Shown here: positions 1 through 9,900 of the stretch, piece after piece
How positions within the stretch are numbered: position 1 is the first letter of the stretch
Layout of the letters: the number at the start of each line of letters is the position of its first letter
DNA from: Rhodobacterales bacterium RIFCSPHIGHO2_02_FULL_62_130
Lineage (GTDB): Bacteria; Pseudomonadota; Alphaproteobacteria; Rhodobacterales; Rhodobacteraceae
Direction: 5' to 3'
NCBI GenBank assembly: GCA_001828855.1
Contig: MHZT01000001.1
Span: forward strand, 124,001-188,000
Length of the DNA: 64,000 bases
Position numbers and translations under genes: made by a program
Notes under the pieces: model-generated
The model's input: the letters and a program-made list of their open reading frames with translations, nothing else
What the model was told of the DNA's origin: nothing
Databases searched by the model: none

Positions 1-3000
1 ATGGGCAGCTATTTCTATTTCAACCTGTGTTCCAACCCTGATCTGGTCGAACAGACCGGCATGTTCCTGCTGCGCCATACCGGCAATGACAAGGATTTCC
101 TGTCCACCCGCGTCAGCCATATCTTCGATCTGAAAGGCCCATCGATCAACCTGCAAACGGCCTGTTCCACGTCTTTGGTGGCGGTGCATTATGCCGCGCA
201 AAGCCTGCTGAACGGCGAATGTGACATGGCGCTGGCGGGGGGCGTGACCATCGAGTTGCCCCATGCGCGCGGCTATCTTTACACCGAGGGCGAGATTTTG
301 TCGCCGGACGGTCATTGCCACGCCTTTGACCATCGCGCGCAAGGCACGGTGTTCGGGTCGGGCGCGGGCAGTGTGGTGCTGCGACGGGCAAAGGATGCGC
401 TGCGCGATGGCGATCATATCTGGGCGATCCTGAAAGGGTCGGCGGTGAACAATGATGGCGCGGCCAAGGCGGGCTATCTGGCTCCATCGGTTGACGGGCA
501 GGCGCGCTGCATCGCCGAAGCGCAGGCGATTGCGGGCGTGACGGGCGATGAGGTGAGTTATGTCGAGTGTCATGGCACCGGCACATACTTGGGTGATCCG
601 ATCGAGGTGGCGGCGCTGACGGCGGCCTTCCGCGAGACGACCGCTGCGGTTGGGACGTGCCGGATCGGGTCGGTGAAAACCAATATCGGGCATCTGGATA
701 CGGCGGCGGGGGTGGCCAGCCTGATCAAGGTGGCGCTGTCGCTGCATCACCGGCAGATGCCGCCTAGTCTGGGGTATGAGGCACCGAACCCGTCGATTGA
801 TTTCGCCGCAAGTCCGTTTGCGGTGAATGACCGGCTGACCGATTGGGCGGCGGATGGGCCGCGGGTGGCGGGGGTGAACTCGCTTGGGGTTGGTGGGACC
901 AATGCCCATGCGGTGCTGCAAGAAGCGCCTGCGCGGGCGGCGTCAGAGGAAAGCCTGTGGCCGTTTCAGCCGCTGGTGATCTCGGCCAAGTCGCGCGGGG
1001 CGCTGGAGGATGGCGCGCGGCGGCTTGCGGCGCATCTGCGCAGCCATCCCGAACAGGATCTGGCCGATGTGGCCTATACGCTGAAGGAAGGCCGCCGCGC
1101 GTTTGAACGGCGGCGGGTGCTGGTGGCGTCCACCCATGAGGAGGCGGCGGAGTTGCTGGAAGGCGGCGATCCGCGCGGTGTGTTCACCCATGACTATTTG
1201 GGCGATAATCCCGAGGTCGTCTTCATGTTCCCCGGCGGCGGCGCGCAATATGCGGGCATGGCGCGGGATCTGTATGAAACAGAGCCGGTCTTTGCCGACT
1301 GGATGGAGCGCGGGTTGGCGGTGTTGCAGCCGAAACTGGACTACGACCTGCGCGCGGTCTGGCTGCCCGTGAAGGGCGACGAGGCTGCGGCGGCGGATCG
1401 GCTGAAGCGGCCATCGGTGCAACTGCCGCTGATCATGATTACCGAATACGCGCTGGCCAAGCTGTATGAAAGCTGGGGCGTAGTGCCTGCTGCGCTGGTC
1501 GGTCATTCGATGGGCGAGAATACCGCCGCTGCCTTGGCGGGGGTGATGTCGTTTGAAGATTGCATCGGTCTGGTGCTGCTGCGCGGGCAATTGTTCGATA
1601 CGGTGCCAGCGGGGGGGATGCTGTCGGTGCCGCTGGCAGAAGCGCAGGTGCGGGCGCTGCTGACGGGTGATCTGGATATGGCCTCGGTGAATGCGCCGGG
1701 GCTGTGCGTGGTGTCGGGGCCGGATGCGGCGCTGGATGGCTTGGCTTTGCGGTTGGCGGCGGAGGGGGTGGAAACCCAGCGCATCCAGATCGACATCGCG
1801 GCGCATAGCCGGATGCTGGAGCCGATCCTGTCGCGCTTTGGCGATTATCTGCGCGGGGTTGCGCTGCACGCGCCTGCGGTGCCGATCATCTCGAACCGGA
1901 CGGGGGTTGCCTTGACGGCGGCGCAGGCGACGGACCCAGACTATTGGGTCGCGCATCTGCGGAATACGGTGAATTTTCAGGCCTGTATGGCCACGCTGAC
2001 CGCCGAGACAGGGCGGGTCTATATGGAGATGGGGCCGGGGCGGGCGCTGTCATCGCTGGCGCAAGCGAATGGGGTTGCGGCGGGACAGGTGATCCCAGCG
2101 CTGCGGCATCCCGACCAGAAAATCGGCGATGATGCGTGGCATGTGGCATCCATCGCGCGGCTGTGGGCCTGTGGTGTCGCGGTGGACTGGGAGCAGATCT
2201 GGGGCGGCGCGCGGCGCAATCGGGTGGTGCTGCCGAGTTATGCGTTTCAGCGGAAGCCCTATTTCATCGAGGCCGGAAAGCCTGCGGTTGCGGCGCAGGC
2301 TGCACCCGCTCGGATTGACGATATTGGCGCTTGGGGCTGGGTGCCGAACTGGCGGCGGGCTGAGGCGGGGTTTGATCTGGAGGCCGATCTGGCGGGGGCT
2401 GCAGCGCAAAGCTGGCTGATCTTTGCCGATGCCGAAGGGCTGGCCGAGGCGGCAGCGGCGGAATTGCGCGCGGCGGGGCATCGGGTTGTGCTGGTGCGGG
2501 CGGGTGACGGCTTTGGCCGCGTGGGCAGTGATTACGTGCTGGCCCCCGAACGTGGCCGCGAAGGCTATGACGCGCTGATCCATGATCTTGTGGCGCGGGG
2601 GCATGTGCCGACGCGGATCGCACATTTCTGGCTGGTGACGCGGGGAGAAAGGTTCCGTGGCGGCTCCAGTTTCCTGCACAGAAATCTGGAGCAGGGGTTT
2701 TACAGCCTGATGTTTCTGGCGCAGGCGATGGCAGAGGAAAACCTGCCGCGCCCCTTGCATATGACCGTGGTGACAAGCGGCGCGGCGCAGGTGCGGGGCG
2801 AGCCGTTGCCTTATGCGGAAAAGGCCATGGTGATGGGGCCAGCGCGCGTGATCCCGCGTGAATTGCCGGGGGTGACGGTATCCTTGCTGGATATTGCCTT
2901 GCCCGATCAGCCGCGCAGGGGGCGGGCGGATTTGCAGGCGCTTGCGGTGCAGGTCTTGGAGGAGTTGCTGTCGGACCCTTCGGCCAATGTCGCGGCGCTG

Positions 3001-5955
3001 CGCGGGGGACGGCGTTTTGTACAGGGCGTGAAGGCGCAAGCGTTGGTGGGCGATTTCGATCTGCCCTATGGCGCGCATGTGCTGATTACAGGTGGTTTTG
3101 GGGGCATCGGTTTGACGATTGCCGAGGAGTTGATCCGCCGCTTTGGCGCGCGCATCACCCTGATCGCGCGGCAGAATTTGCCGGAAAGGCCGGTATGGGC
3201 GGGCTATCTGGCTGGGCATGATCCGGCGGACCCGCTGGCGCGGCGTATCCTTGCGCTGCAACGGCTTGAGGCGCTGGGTGGGCAGGTGATGGTGGCCCCC
3301 GCCGATGTCTGCAATCTGGAGGACATGCGTGCGGCCACGGCGATGGGCGTGGCGCGGTTCGGTACGGTGCGGGCGGTGATCCATGCGGCGGGGGTGGTTG
3401 ATGACGGCCCCCTGATGCTGAAAACCCCTGCCGAGGTTGAAGAGGTTTTCGCCCCGAAACTGCATGGCACTTTGGTGCTGGACCGGCTGTTCCCTGATGG
3501 CGCGCTGGATTGGATGGTGCTGTTTTCCAGCACCTCGACTGTGACGGGACCGGCGGGGCAGATCGACTATGTGGCGGCGAATGAATTCCTGAATGCCTAT
3601 GCGAAATCGCGGGCGGGCGGGAAAACCCGCGTGGTCGCGCTGAACTGGGGGATCTGGGCGGGCGTTGGCATGGCCGCCGAGGCTTTGGCCGCGCGCATGG
3701 GGGAACGGCCCGCCGCGCCGCGCCTGCCGATCCGCGCGCCGATGCTGGACGAGGCCAGCTTTGACGCGCAGGGAAACCGCGTGTTTACCGCGCGCTATGG
3801 GCTGGATCGTTGGGTTCTGGACGGGCATCGCACCAAGGATGGCCATGCACTGATCCCCGGAACCGGCATGATCGAAGTGCTGGCCGAAGCGATGCGCGCG
3901 CAGGGGGAGGCGGGCGGTTTCGAGGTGAGGGATATGTATTTCCTGCGCCCGTTGGATGTGCCGCAAGGAGAGGCGCGGGATATCCGCGCGCGGCTGGTGC
4001 GGAGCGATGAGGGCTATGGCTTTGATCTGCGGTCGGCGGTCACGGTGAAGGGCCGTCTGGGCTGGCAGTTGCACGCGCAGGCACGGGTTTTGCCTGCGGC
4101 AGGGGCTGGGCAGATCGACGTGGCGGCGATTGCAGCGTGTCTGCCTGCGCCCGAGGTGGGGGAAGGGCTGGTCAGCCCGCAAGAGGCGCATCTGGCCTTT
4201 GGGCCGCGCTGGCGTGTGGTGCAATCGCGCAGCATGGGCGGCGGTGAAGGACTGGCGCGGCTTGCGCTGCCTGCGGCCTTTGCGAACGAGGCTGCCGACT
4301 GGCTGCTGCATCCGGCGCTGATGGATCTGGCGACGGGCTGGGCGATGGGGCTGATTGCGGGCTATCGGCCGGATCATCTGTGGGTGCCGGTGTCCTATGC
4401 GCGGATCAGGGTGCTGCGACCGCTGCCCGCGCAGATTGTGTCTTGGGTGCAAGGCGTGACGGCAGGGCAGACGACCGCCAGTTTCGACCTGACGATTGCC
4501 ACGCCCGAGGGCGAGGTTTGCATCGAGATTCAGGGCTTTGCCATGCACCGGCTGGAGGGGGGACTTGCCTTTGCCCCGCCCGATCCGCGTGGGATCGAGT
4601 TTGAGGATGGCAAGACCGCAACCAAGCCGGTGTCGCCTGCGGAAGAACGGCTTTTGCACTCCTTCAGCATGGGGATCAGGCCAGAGGAGGGCGCTGCGGC
4701 CTTCGCGCGCGCGCTGGGGTTGGGGGCGTCACAGGTGATTGTGTCGTCGCTGGATCTGCCTGCGCTGATCCGGCAGACCGCCGAGGCTGAAGCTGCCAAG
4801 ACAGAAGGGCAGACTTTCCAGCGCCCCGATCTGGACACTGCCTATGTCGCGCCGCGCAATGATGTGGAGCGGAGTTTGGTGGGGTTCTGGCAAGAGTTGC
4901 TGGGGGTGGCCCAAGTTGGCGTCGAGGACAGCTTTTTCGATCTGGGCGGGCATAGCCTGATTGCGGTGCGGCTGTTTGCGATGGTGAAAAAGGCCTATCG
5001 GGTGGACTTCCCGATCTCGATCCTGTTCGAAGCCCCGACGATTGCGCGCTGTGCCACGCTGATTACCGCGCAGATCGGCGCGGTAGAGGTTTCTCCGGTG
5101 CCGTCGGTTCCCCTGCGGCGGTTTACCCATCTGGTGCCGATGCATCAGGGCGAAGGCGGAGCGAAAGCGCCGTTTTTCCTTGTGGCGGGGATGTTCGGCA
5201 ATGTGCTGAACCTGCGGCATCTGGCGCAGCTTTTGGGCGGGGATCGCCCGTTCTACGGGCTTCAGGCGCGCGGGCTTTATGGCGATGTGGCCCCGCATGG
5301 CACGTTGCCCGAGGCGGCGGCGGATTACATTGTCGAACTACGGCAGGTGCAGCCGCATGGTCCCTACCGGCTGGGCGGGTTTTCGGGGGGCGGGCTGACG
5401 GCTTGGGAAATGGCGCGTCAGCTTGAGGCGGCGGGCGAGGTGGTATCGGTTCTGCTGCTGCTGGATACGCCTTTGCCCCTGCGCCCCAACCTGTCGCGGA
5501 TGGATAAGGCGCTGATAAAGCTGGCAGAGTTGCGCGCCAAGGGACCGGCCTATCTGGCGGAATGGGCCAGATCACGCTGGGACTGGGAGATGAGCAAGCG
5601 GCTTGCCCCCGAACAGGCGGGCGCTGCACAGTTCCACAATGCCGAAATCGAGGCAGCGTTTCGCGCGTCCTTGCCGATCTATGACATGCAGCCGCGCATG
5701 GGTGCCACGGTGTTGTTCCGCCCGCCGCTGGATCTGCATTGGCAGGTTTCGGGGGGCAAGTGGGTGACGCGGCAGAAGGAATATGTCTACGCTGACAATG
5801 ACCTGACCCGCTTTGCGCCCGCCCTTCAGGTGATCGAAGTGCCGGGAGATCATGACTCGATGGTGCTGGAGCCGAATGTGCGGGTGCTGGCGGCCAAGAT
5901 GCGGGCCGTGATCGCCCGCGCCGAGGGTGACGGTCTTTCCGGGACGGTGGCATAG
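1..5955 (+). CDS. Type I modular polyketide synthase, KS-AT-KR-DH-ACP-TE (5' end outside window)
   Basis: Builds and releases a polyketide chain in the cytoplasm. The reading frame is open from base 1, and the first residues align inside a ketosynthase about 100-120 residues from its usual N-terminus, so the gene starts outside the window. Domains by residue: KS (1-310) with Cys55, His191 and His231; AT (about 405-700) with Ser503 in GHSMGE and an IAAHS selectivity motif that I cannot assign to malonyl or methylmalonyl; KR (about 1020-1225) with GGFGGIG at 1031-1037 and Tyr1190/Asn1194; DH-like hotdog region (about 1255-1530) with His1276 and Asp1442; ACP with Ser1652 in GGHS; thioesterase (about 1715-1980) with Ser1795 in GFSGGG, Asp1822 and His1951. 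KR preceding DH is the reverse of the usual cis-AT order. The DH motif has one extra residue between His and Gly, so its activity is uncertain. The TE suggests a terminal module. Followed after 3 bp by the glycosyltransferase gene. Confidence 0.93.
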   Translation: MGSYFYFNLCSNPDLVEQTGMFLLRHTGNDKDFLSTRVSHIFDLKGPSINLQTACSTSLVAVHYAAQSLLNGECDMALAGGVTIELPHARGYLYTEGEILSPDGHCHAFDHRAQGTVFGSGAGSVVLRRAKDALRDGDHIWAILKGSAVNNDGAAKAGYLAPSVDGQARCIAEAQAIAGVTGDEVSYVECHGTGTYLGDPIEVAALTAAFRETTAAVGTCRIGSVKTNIGHLDTAAGVASLIKVALSLHHRQMPPSLGYEAPNPSIDFAASPFAVNDRLTDWAADGPRVAGVNSLGVGGTNAHAVLQEAPARAASEESLWPFQPLVISAKSRGALEDGARRLAAHLRSHPEQDLADVAYTLKEGRRAFERRRVLVASTHEEAAELLEGGDPRGVFTHDYLGDNPEVVFMFPGGGAQYAGMARDLYETEPVFADWMERGLAVLQPKLDYDLRAVWLPVKGDEAAAADRLKRPSVQLPLIMITEYALAKLYESWGVVPAALVGHSMGENTAAALAGVMSFEDCIGLVLLRGQLFDTVPAGGMLSVPLAEAQVRALLTGDLDMASVNAPGLCVVSGPDAALDGLALRLAAEGVETQRIQIDIAAHSRMLEPILSRFGDYLRGVALHAPAVPIISNRTGVALTAAQATDPDYWVAHLRNTVNFQACMATLTAETGRVYMEMGPGRALSSLAQANGVAAGQVIPALRHPDQKIGDDAWHVASIARLWACGVAVDWEQIWGGARRNRVVLPSYAFQRKPYFIEAGKPAVAAQAAPARIDDIGAWGWVPNWRRAEAGFDLEADLAGAAAQSWLIFADAEGLAEAAAAELRAAGHRVVLVRAGDGFGRVGSDYVLAPERGREGYDALIHDLVARGHVPTRIAHFWLVTRGERFRGGSSFLHRNLEQGFYSLMFLAQAMAEENLPRPLHMTVVTSGAAQVRGEPLPYAEKAMVMGPARVIPRELPGVTVSLLDIALPDQPRRGRADLQALAVQVLEELLSDPSANVAALRGGRRFVQGVKAQALVGDFDLPYGAHVLITGGFGGIGLTIAEELIRRFGARITLIARQNLPERPVWAGYLAGHDPADPLARRILALQRLEALGGQVMVAPADVCNLEDMRAATAMGVARFGTVRAVIHAAGVVDDGPLMLKTPAEVEEVFAPKLHGTLVLDRLFPDGALDWMVLFSSTSTVTGPAGQIDYVAANEFLNAYAKSRAGGKTRVVALNWGIWAGVGMAAEALAARMGERPAAPRLPIRAPMLDEASFDAQGNRVFTARYGLDRWVLDGHRTKDGHALIPGTGMIEVLAEAMRAQGEAGGFEVRDMYFLRPLDVPQGEARDIRARLVRSDEGYGFDLRSAVTVKGRLGWQLHAQARVLPAAGAGQIDVAAIAACLPAPEVGEGLVSPQEAHLAFGPRWRVVQSRSMGGGEGLARLALPAAFANEAADWLLHPALMDLATGWAMGLIAGYRPDHLWVPVSYARIRVLRPLPAQIVSWVQGVTAGQTTASFDLTIATPEGEVCIEIQGFAMHRLEGGLAFAPPDPRGIEFEDGKTATKPVSPAEERLLHSFSMGIRPEEGAAAFARALGLGASQVIVSSLDLPALIRQTAEAEAAKTEGQTFQRPDLDTAYVAPRNDVERSLVGFWQELLGVAQVGVEDSFFDLGGHSLIAVRLFAMVKKAYRVDFPISILFEAPTIARCATLITAQIGAVEVSPVPSVPLRRFTHLVPMHQGEGGAKAPFFLVAGMFGNVLNLRHLAQLLGGDRPFYGLQARGLYGDVAPHGTLPEAAADYIVELRQVQPHGPYRLGGFSGGGLTAWEMARQLEAAGEVVSVLLLLDTPLPLRPNLSRMDKALIKLAELRAKGPAYLAEWARSRWDWEMSKRLAPEQAGAAQFHNAEIEAAFRASLPIYDMQPRMGATVLFRPPLDLHWQVSGGKWVTRQKEYVYADNDLTRFAPALQVIEVPGDHDSMVLEPNVRVLAAKMRAVIARAEGDGLSGTVA

Positions 5956-5958
5956 GCG

Positions 5959-6957
5959 ATGACAGTGCTGACGGTGATCTTGAACTGGCGCTCTGCCGAG
6001 ATGACGCTCCGCGCGGCAGAGGCGGCGTTGCACGCGATGGAGGGGATCGCAGGGGCGCTGGCGATCGTGGACAACGAGTCAGGCGACGGGTCTTTCGAGA
6101 CGATGGCGGCAGCGGTGCGCCTGCGCGGTTGGGACACGGGGCCGCATCAGGTGCGCGTGCTGCAAGCGGGTTGGAACGGCGGTTTCGGGGCGGGCAATAA
6201 CGTGGGGATCAGGGCGGGGCTGCCGGACGGATCACGCCCCGATTACATTTATGTACTGAACCCCGATGCCTTTCCCGAAGCGGCGGCAATCCGCGCTTTG
6301 GTTGATCATCTGGACAGGCATCCGGCAACGGGTTTTGCCGGGAGTTCCATTTTTGGTGAGGATGACACGCCCCATCACACCGCTTTCCGCTTTCCGTCGG
6401 TTGCTTCGGAATTTGAAGGGCAGGTGCGGTTCGGCCCTGTAAGCCGCCTTTTGCGGCGCTGGATCGTGGCGCAGCCGATGCCGCAGGCGACGTGCCGTGT
6501 GGATTGGCTGGCGGGGGCCAGTCTGATGATGCGCCAGTCGGTGCTGGACCGGATCGGTCTGTTTGACGAAAGCTTTTTTCTCTATTTCGAGGAAACCGAT
6601 CTGTGCCGCCGTGCCGCAAAGGCGGGATTCCCGACCGATTACGTGCTGGAAAGCAGGGTCATGCATATCGGATCAGTCTCGACCGGTATGAAGGAGTGGC
6701 GGCGGGTTCCGCAATTCTGGCTGGACAGCCGGTTGCATTACTTTGTGAAGAACCACGGGCGGGCCTATGCTTTGGCCGCAACGCTTGCCCATATTGCAGG
6801 GGGCGTGCTGTGGCGCGGACGGCTGTTGGTTCAGCGCAAGGATCGGGGCGATCCGCCGCATTACCTGCGTGATCTGATCTGGCATGATCTGCGTGCGGCC
6901 ATGCGTTTCTTGTTTCGGGCTGGCACTTTGCCTGCCCGCACCCGCCCTTCGATCTAG
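5959..6957 (+). CDS. Family 2 glycosyltransferase (rhamnosyltransferase-like)
   Basis: A 332-residue GT-A fold enzyme expected to transfer a sugar from a nucleotide-sugar donor. The N-terminus (LTVILNW, then IVDNESGDGS) is the typical GT2 start. The metal/nucleotide motif is NPD around residues 101-103, and Glu211-Glu212-x-Asp214 in YFEETD is the acceptor-side acidic motif of bacterial rhamnosyltransferase-like GT2 enzymes. No membrane segment is evident. It starts 3 bp after the PKS stop and ends 15 bp before the NRPS start, so the three genes are probably one transcript. Inference: it either glycosylates the PKS/NRPS product or makes a sugar part of it; the sugar cannot be predicted. There is no strong Shine-Dalgarno sequence, which fits translational coupling to the PKS gene. 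Confidence 0.85.
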   Translation: MTVLTVILNWRSAEMTLRAAEAALHAMEGIAGALAIVDNESGDGSFETMAAAVRLRGWDTGPHQVRVLQAGWNGGFGAGNNVGIRAGLPDGSRPDYIYVLNPDAFPEAAAIRALVDHLDRHPATGFAGSSIFGEDDTPHHTAFRFPSVASEFEGQVRFGPVSRLLRRWIVAQPMPQATCRVDWLAGASLMMRQSVLDRIGLFDESFFLYFEETDLCRRAAKAGFPTDYVLESRVMHIGSVSTGMKEWRRVPQFWLDSRLHYFVKNHGRAYALAATLAHIAGGVLWRGRLLVQRKDRGDPPHYLRDLIWHDLRAAMRFLFRAGTLPARTRPSI

Positions 6958-6972
6958 GGCAAGGATAGTGAA

Positions 6973-9900
6973 ATGACGCAGTTTTCAACCCTGTTGATCG
7001 GCAATGAAACCCTGACGCGCCAGTGTGGCGAGGTGCTTTTGGCGCGCGGGCATCGGATTGGGGCAGTTGTCACCGCTGCGCCGGATGTGCGGAAATGGGC
7101 GGAAGGGCGCGGACTTCGTGTCGTGGCGCAGGCGGCTGATCTGGCGGGGCTTTCGGTGGATTGGCTTTTGTCGATTGCCAACCTGTCGGTGATCCCTGCG
7201 GACGTGCTGGCTATGGCCAAGGGGGCGGTGAATTTCCACGACGGGCCTCTGCCGCGCTATGCCGGCCTGAATGCGCCGGTCTGGGCAATCTGGAACGGTG
7301 AGGCACAGCACGGCATTTCGTGGCATCTGATCGCGGGCGGAGTGGACGAGGGCGATGTGCTGGAACAGCGCCTATTCGATATTGCCGCCGATGACACCGC
7401 GCTGACGCTGAACACCCGCTGTTTCGAGGCGGCGATGGACAGTTTTCCGGCGCTGCTGGCCCAGTTGGAAAGCGGGCATTTGCAGCGCAAGCCGCAGGAT
7501 TTGACCCGACGGAGCCTGTATCTGCGCGCGGATCGGCCTGCCGCGGCGGGGCGGCTGGATTTTTCGGAGCCAGCCGATGTGATAGCGCGAAAAGTGCGCG
7601 CTTTGGATCACGGGCGCTATTGGAACCCGCTTTGCACGGCCAAGATAGCGACCGCCACGCAAGTGCTGAATGTTGGTGCAGCCAAGATTGTGGCGGGCAA
7701 TGGCGCTGCGGGGCAGGTTTTGCGCGCAGATGACGAAGGCGTGGTGATTGCCTGTGGCACCGGCGCTGTGCGGCTGTCGCGGCTGACCTGTCAGGAAAAA
7801 GGTCTGCCCGTGCATCCGGTGACAGTGACGGGGGCTGTGCAGCCAAGCATCACCGGGGCCGAGGCTTTGACGGCGGCGCTGGCGGCAAGTGTTCCCCATG
7901 AGGCGGCGCAACGCAAGGCATTGGGCGCGATGCAGCCGACCGTTCCGGTGGCCACGGCAGGGCAGGGTGAGGGCTGGGCATCGGTGCCGCTGGCGGGAGA
8001 CTTGGCGCATCTGGCATTGGCCTATCTGCGTCAAAGCGGGGCCACACAGGCGGATTTTGCCTATGGCGGCATTTCTGCCGCGCCGGGCTATCTAAGCCAT
8101 TGGGTGCCGCTGATCGTTGCGGAACTTGGCATAAAATTGAAATCTGAAAATGATTTTCGCAATGCCGAAGGGGCGGCCCGCGCTGCCTCCGGCTTTGCGC
8201 TTGATCTCATGTCGCGTGATCCTGCCTTGGCAGGTCTGCAGATGCCGCAAGTGGGGTTGTCGCGCAACGGGCCTGTTGCCGGAACCGTTGTCACCTTGGG
8301 CGATACCGCGCTGCATTATGATGCGGCAAAGATCACGTCTTCCGAAGCGCAGGCGCTGGCTACAAGGTTGGCTTCGATTGCGGCACAGATCGCGGCGCTG
8401 CCCTCTGACGCGGATCTGGCCAAGGTTTCGGCGCTGACCCAGTCCGAACGGATGCAGGTCTTGTATGGCTGGAACCAGACCAAGGCCAAGGTGGATCTGA
8501 CCTGCGTGCATCATGCCTTCGAGGCGCAGGTCGTGCGGACGCCCGACGCGGTGGCACTGGTCTGTGATGAACAAAGCCTGACCTATGCCGCCCTGAACGC
8601 CCGTGCCAATCGGGTGGCGCATGTTCTGATTGATATGGGTGTGCGGCCCGGAACTCTGGTTGGGTTGTGTCTGAACCGAAGCCTTGATTTGCTGGTCGGG
8701 GCCTTGGCGATCCAGAAGGCGGGGGGGGCCTACGTGCCGATGGACCCAAGCTATCCTGCTGATCGTATTGCGCTTTACATTCAGGATTCAGCCTGTCCCG
8801 TGATCGTGTCGCAGTCTGGCATCGCCGCGACCTTGCCGCCGCATGCCGCGCAAGTGCTGTGCCTTGATACCGATGCGCGGGCCGGTGTGGCTTCTGTGAC
8901 GAACCCCGAAAGCGGCGTCACCCCCGCAGATCTGGCCTATATGATCTACACGTCCGGTTCGACCGGGCGGCCCAAGGGCGTGATGGTGGAACACCGTAAT
9001 GTGTCCAACTTCTTTGCCGGTATGGATGAACGCATCGGGGTTGGGGGCGGAGTCTGGCTGGCGGTGACGTCGCTGAGTTTTGACATCTCGGTGCTGGAAC
9101 TGTTCTGGACGCTTGCGCGCGGATTCAAAGTGGTTCTGACCAGTGATGAAAATCGGGCGCTGGTCGCGGGCGGCCCGATCACATCGCCGCAAAAGATGGA
9201 GTTTTCGATCTATTATTGGGGGAACGACGACGGTGCCGGTCCCAAGAAATACGAGTTGCTGCTTGAGGGGGCGAAGTTCGCCGATACCCATGGATTTTGC
9301 GCGGTCTGGACGCCTGAAAGGCATTTTCATGCCTTTGGCGGTCCCTATCCGAACCCCTCGGTGACAGGCGCGGCGGTGGCGGCAGTTACCAGAAATATCG
9401 GCGTGCGCGCGGGGTCTTGCGTTGTCCCGCTGCACCATCCGGCGCGGATAGCCGAGGATTGGGCGGTGATCGACAATCTTACGAACGGCCGCGCCGGACT
9501 GGCGGTGGCAAGCGGCTGGCATCCCGATGATTTCGTGCTGCGCCCCGAAAACACACCGCCGCATAACAAGGCGGCCATGTTCGCCGCAACCGAACAAATC
9601 CGGCGGCTTTGGCGGGGCGAAACGGTGGAATTTCCAACCGCTGATGGCAGTTTCGGCGTGGTGACCCAGCCGCGCCCCGTCTCGAAAGAGTTACCGATCT
9701 GGGTGACAACGGCGGGCAATCCTGAAACTTGGAAAGAGGCTGGCGCGATTGGCGCGAATGTCCTGACCCACCTTTTGGGCCAGTCCATCGAGGAGGTTGC
9801 AGGCAAGGTAAAAATCTACCATCAGGCTTTGCGCGCGGCAGGGCATGATCCGGCGCGGTTCAGTGTAACCTTGATGCTGCATACCTATATCGGGCAGGAT

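Noticed and set aside
2050-4659. 869-codon minus-strand frame inside the PKS gene
   Set aside because: Arg/His/Pro-rich translation without family features; it is the antisense shadow of a high-GC gene whose plus-strand domains are unmistakable. Similar shadows at 14355-16691, 17453-18619, 22696-24330 and 59345-61468 were left out.
7900-8460. Functional condensation domain in the NRPS protein
   Set aside because: The region resembles only the C-terminal part of a C domain; no HHxxxDG motif is found.
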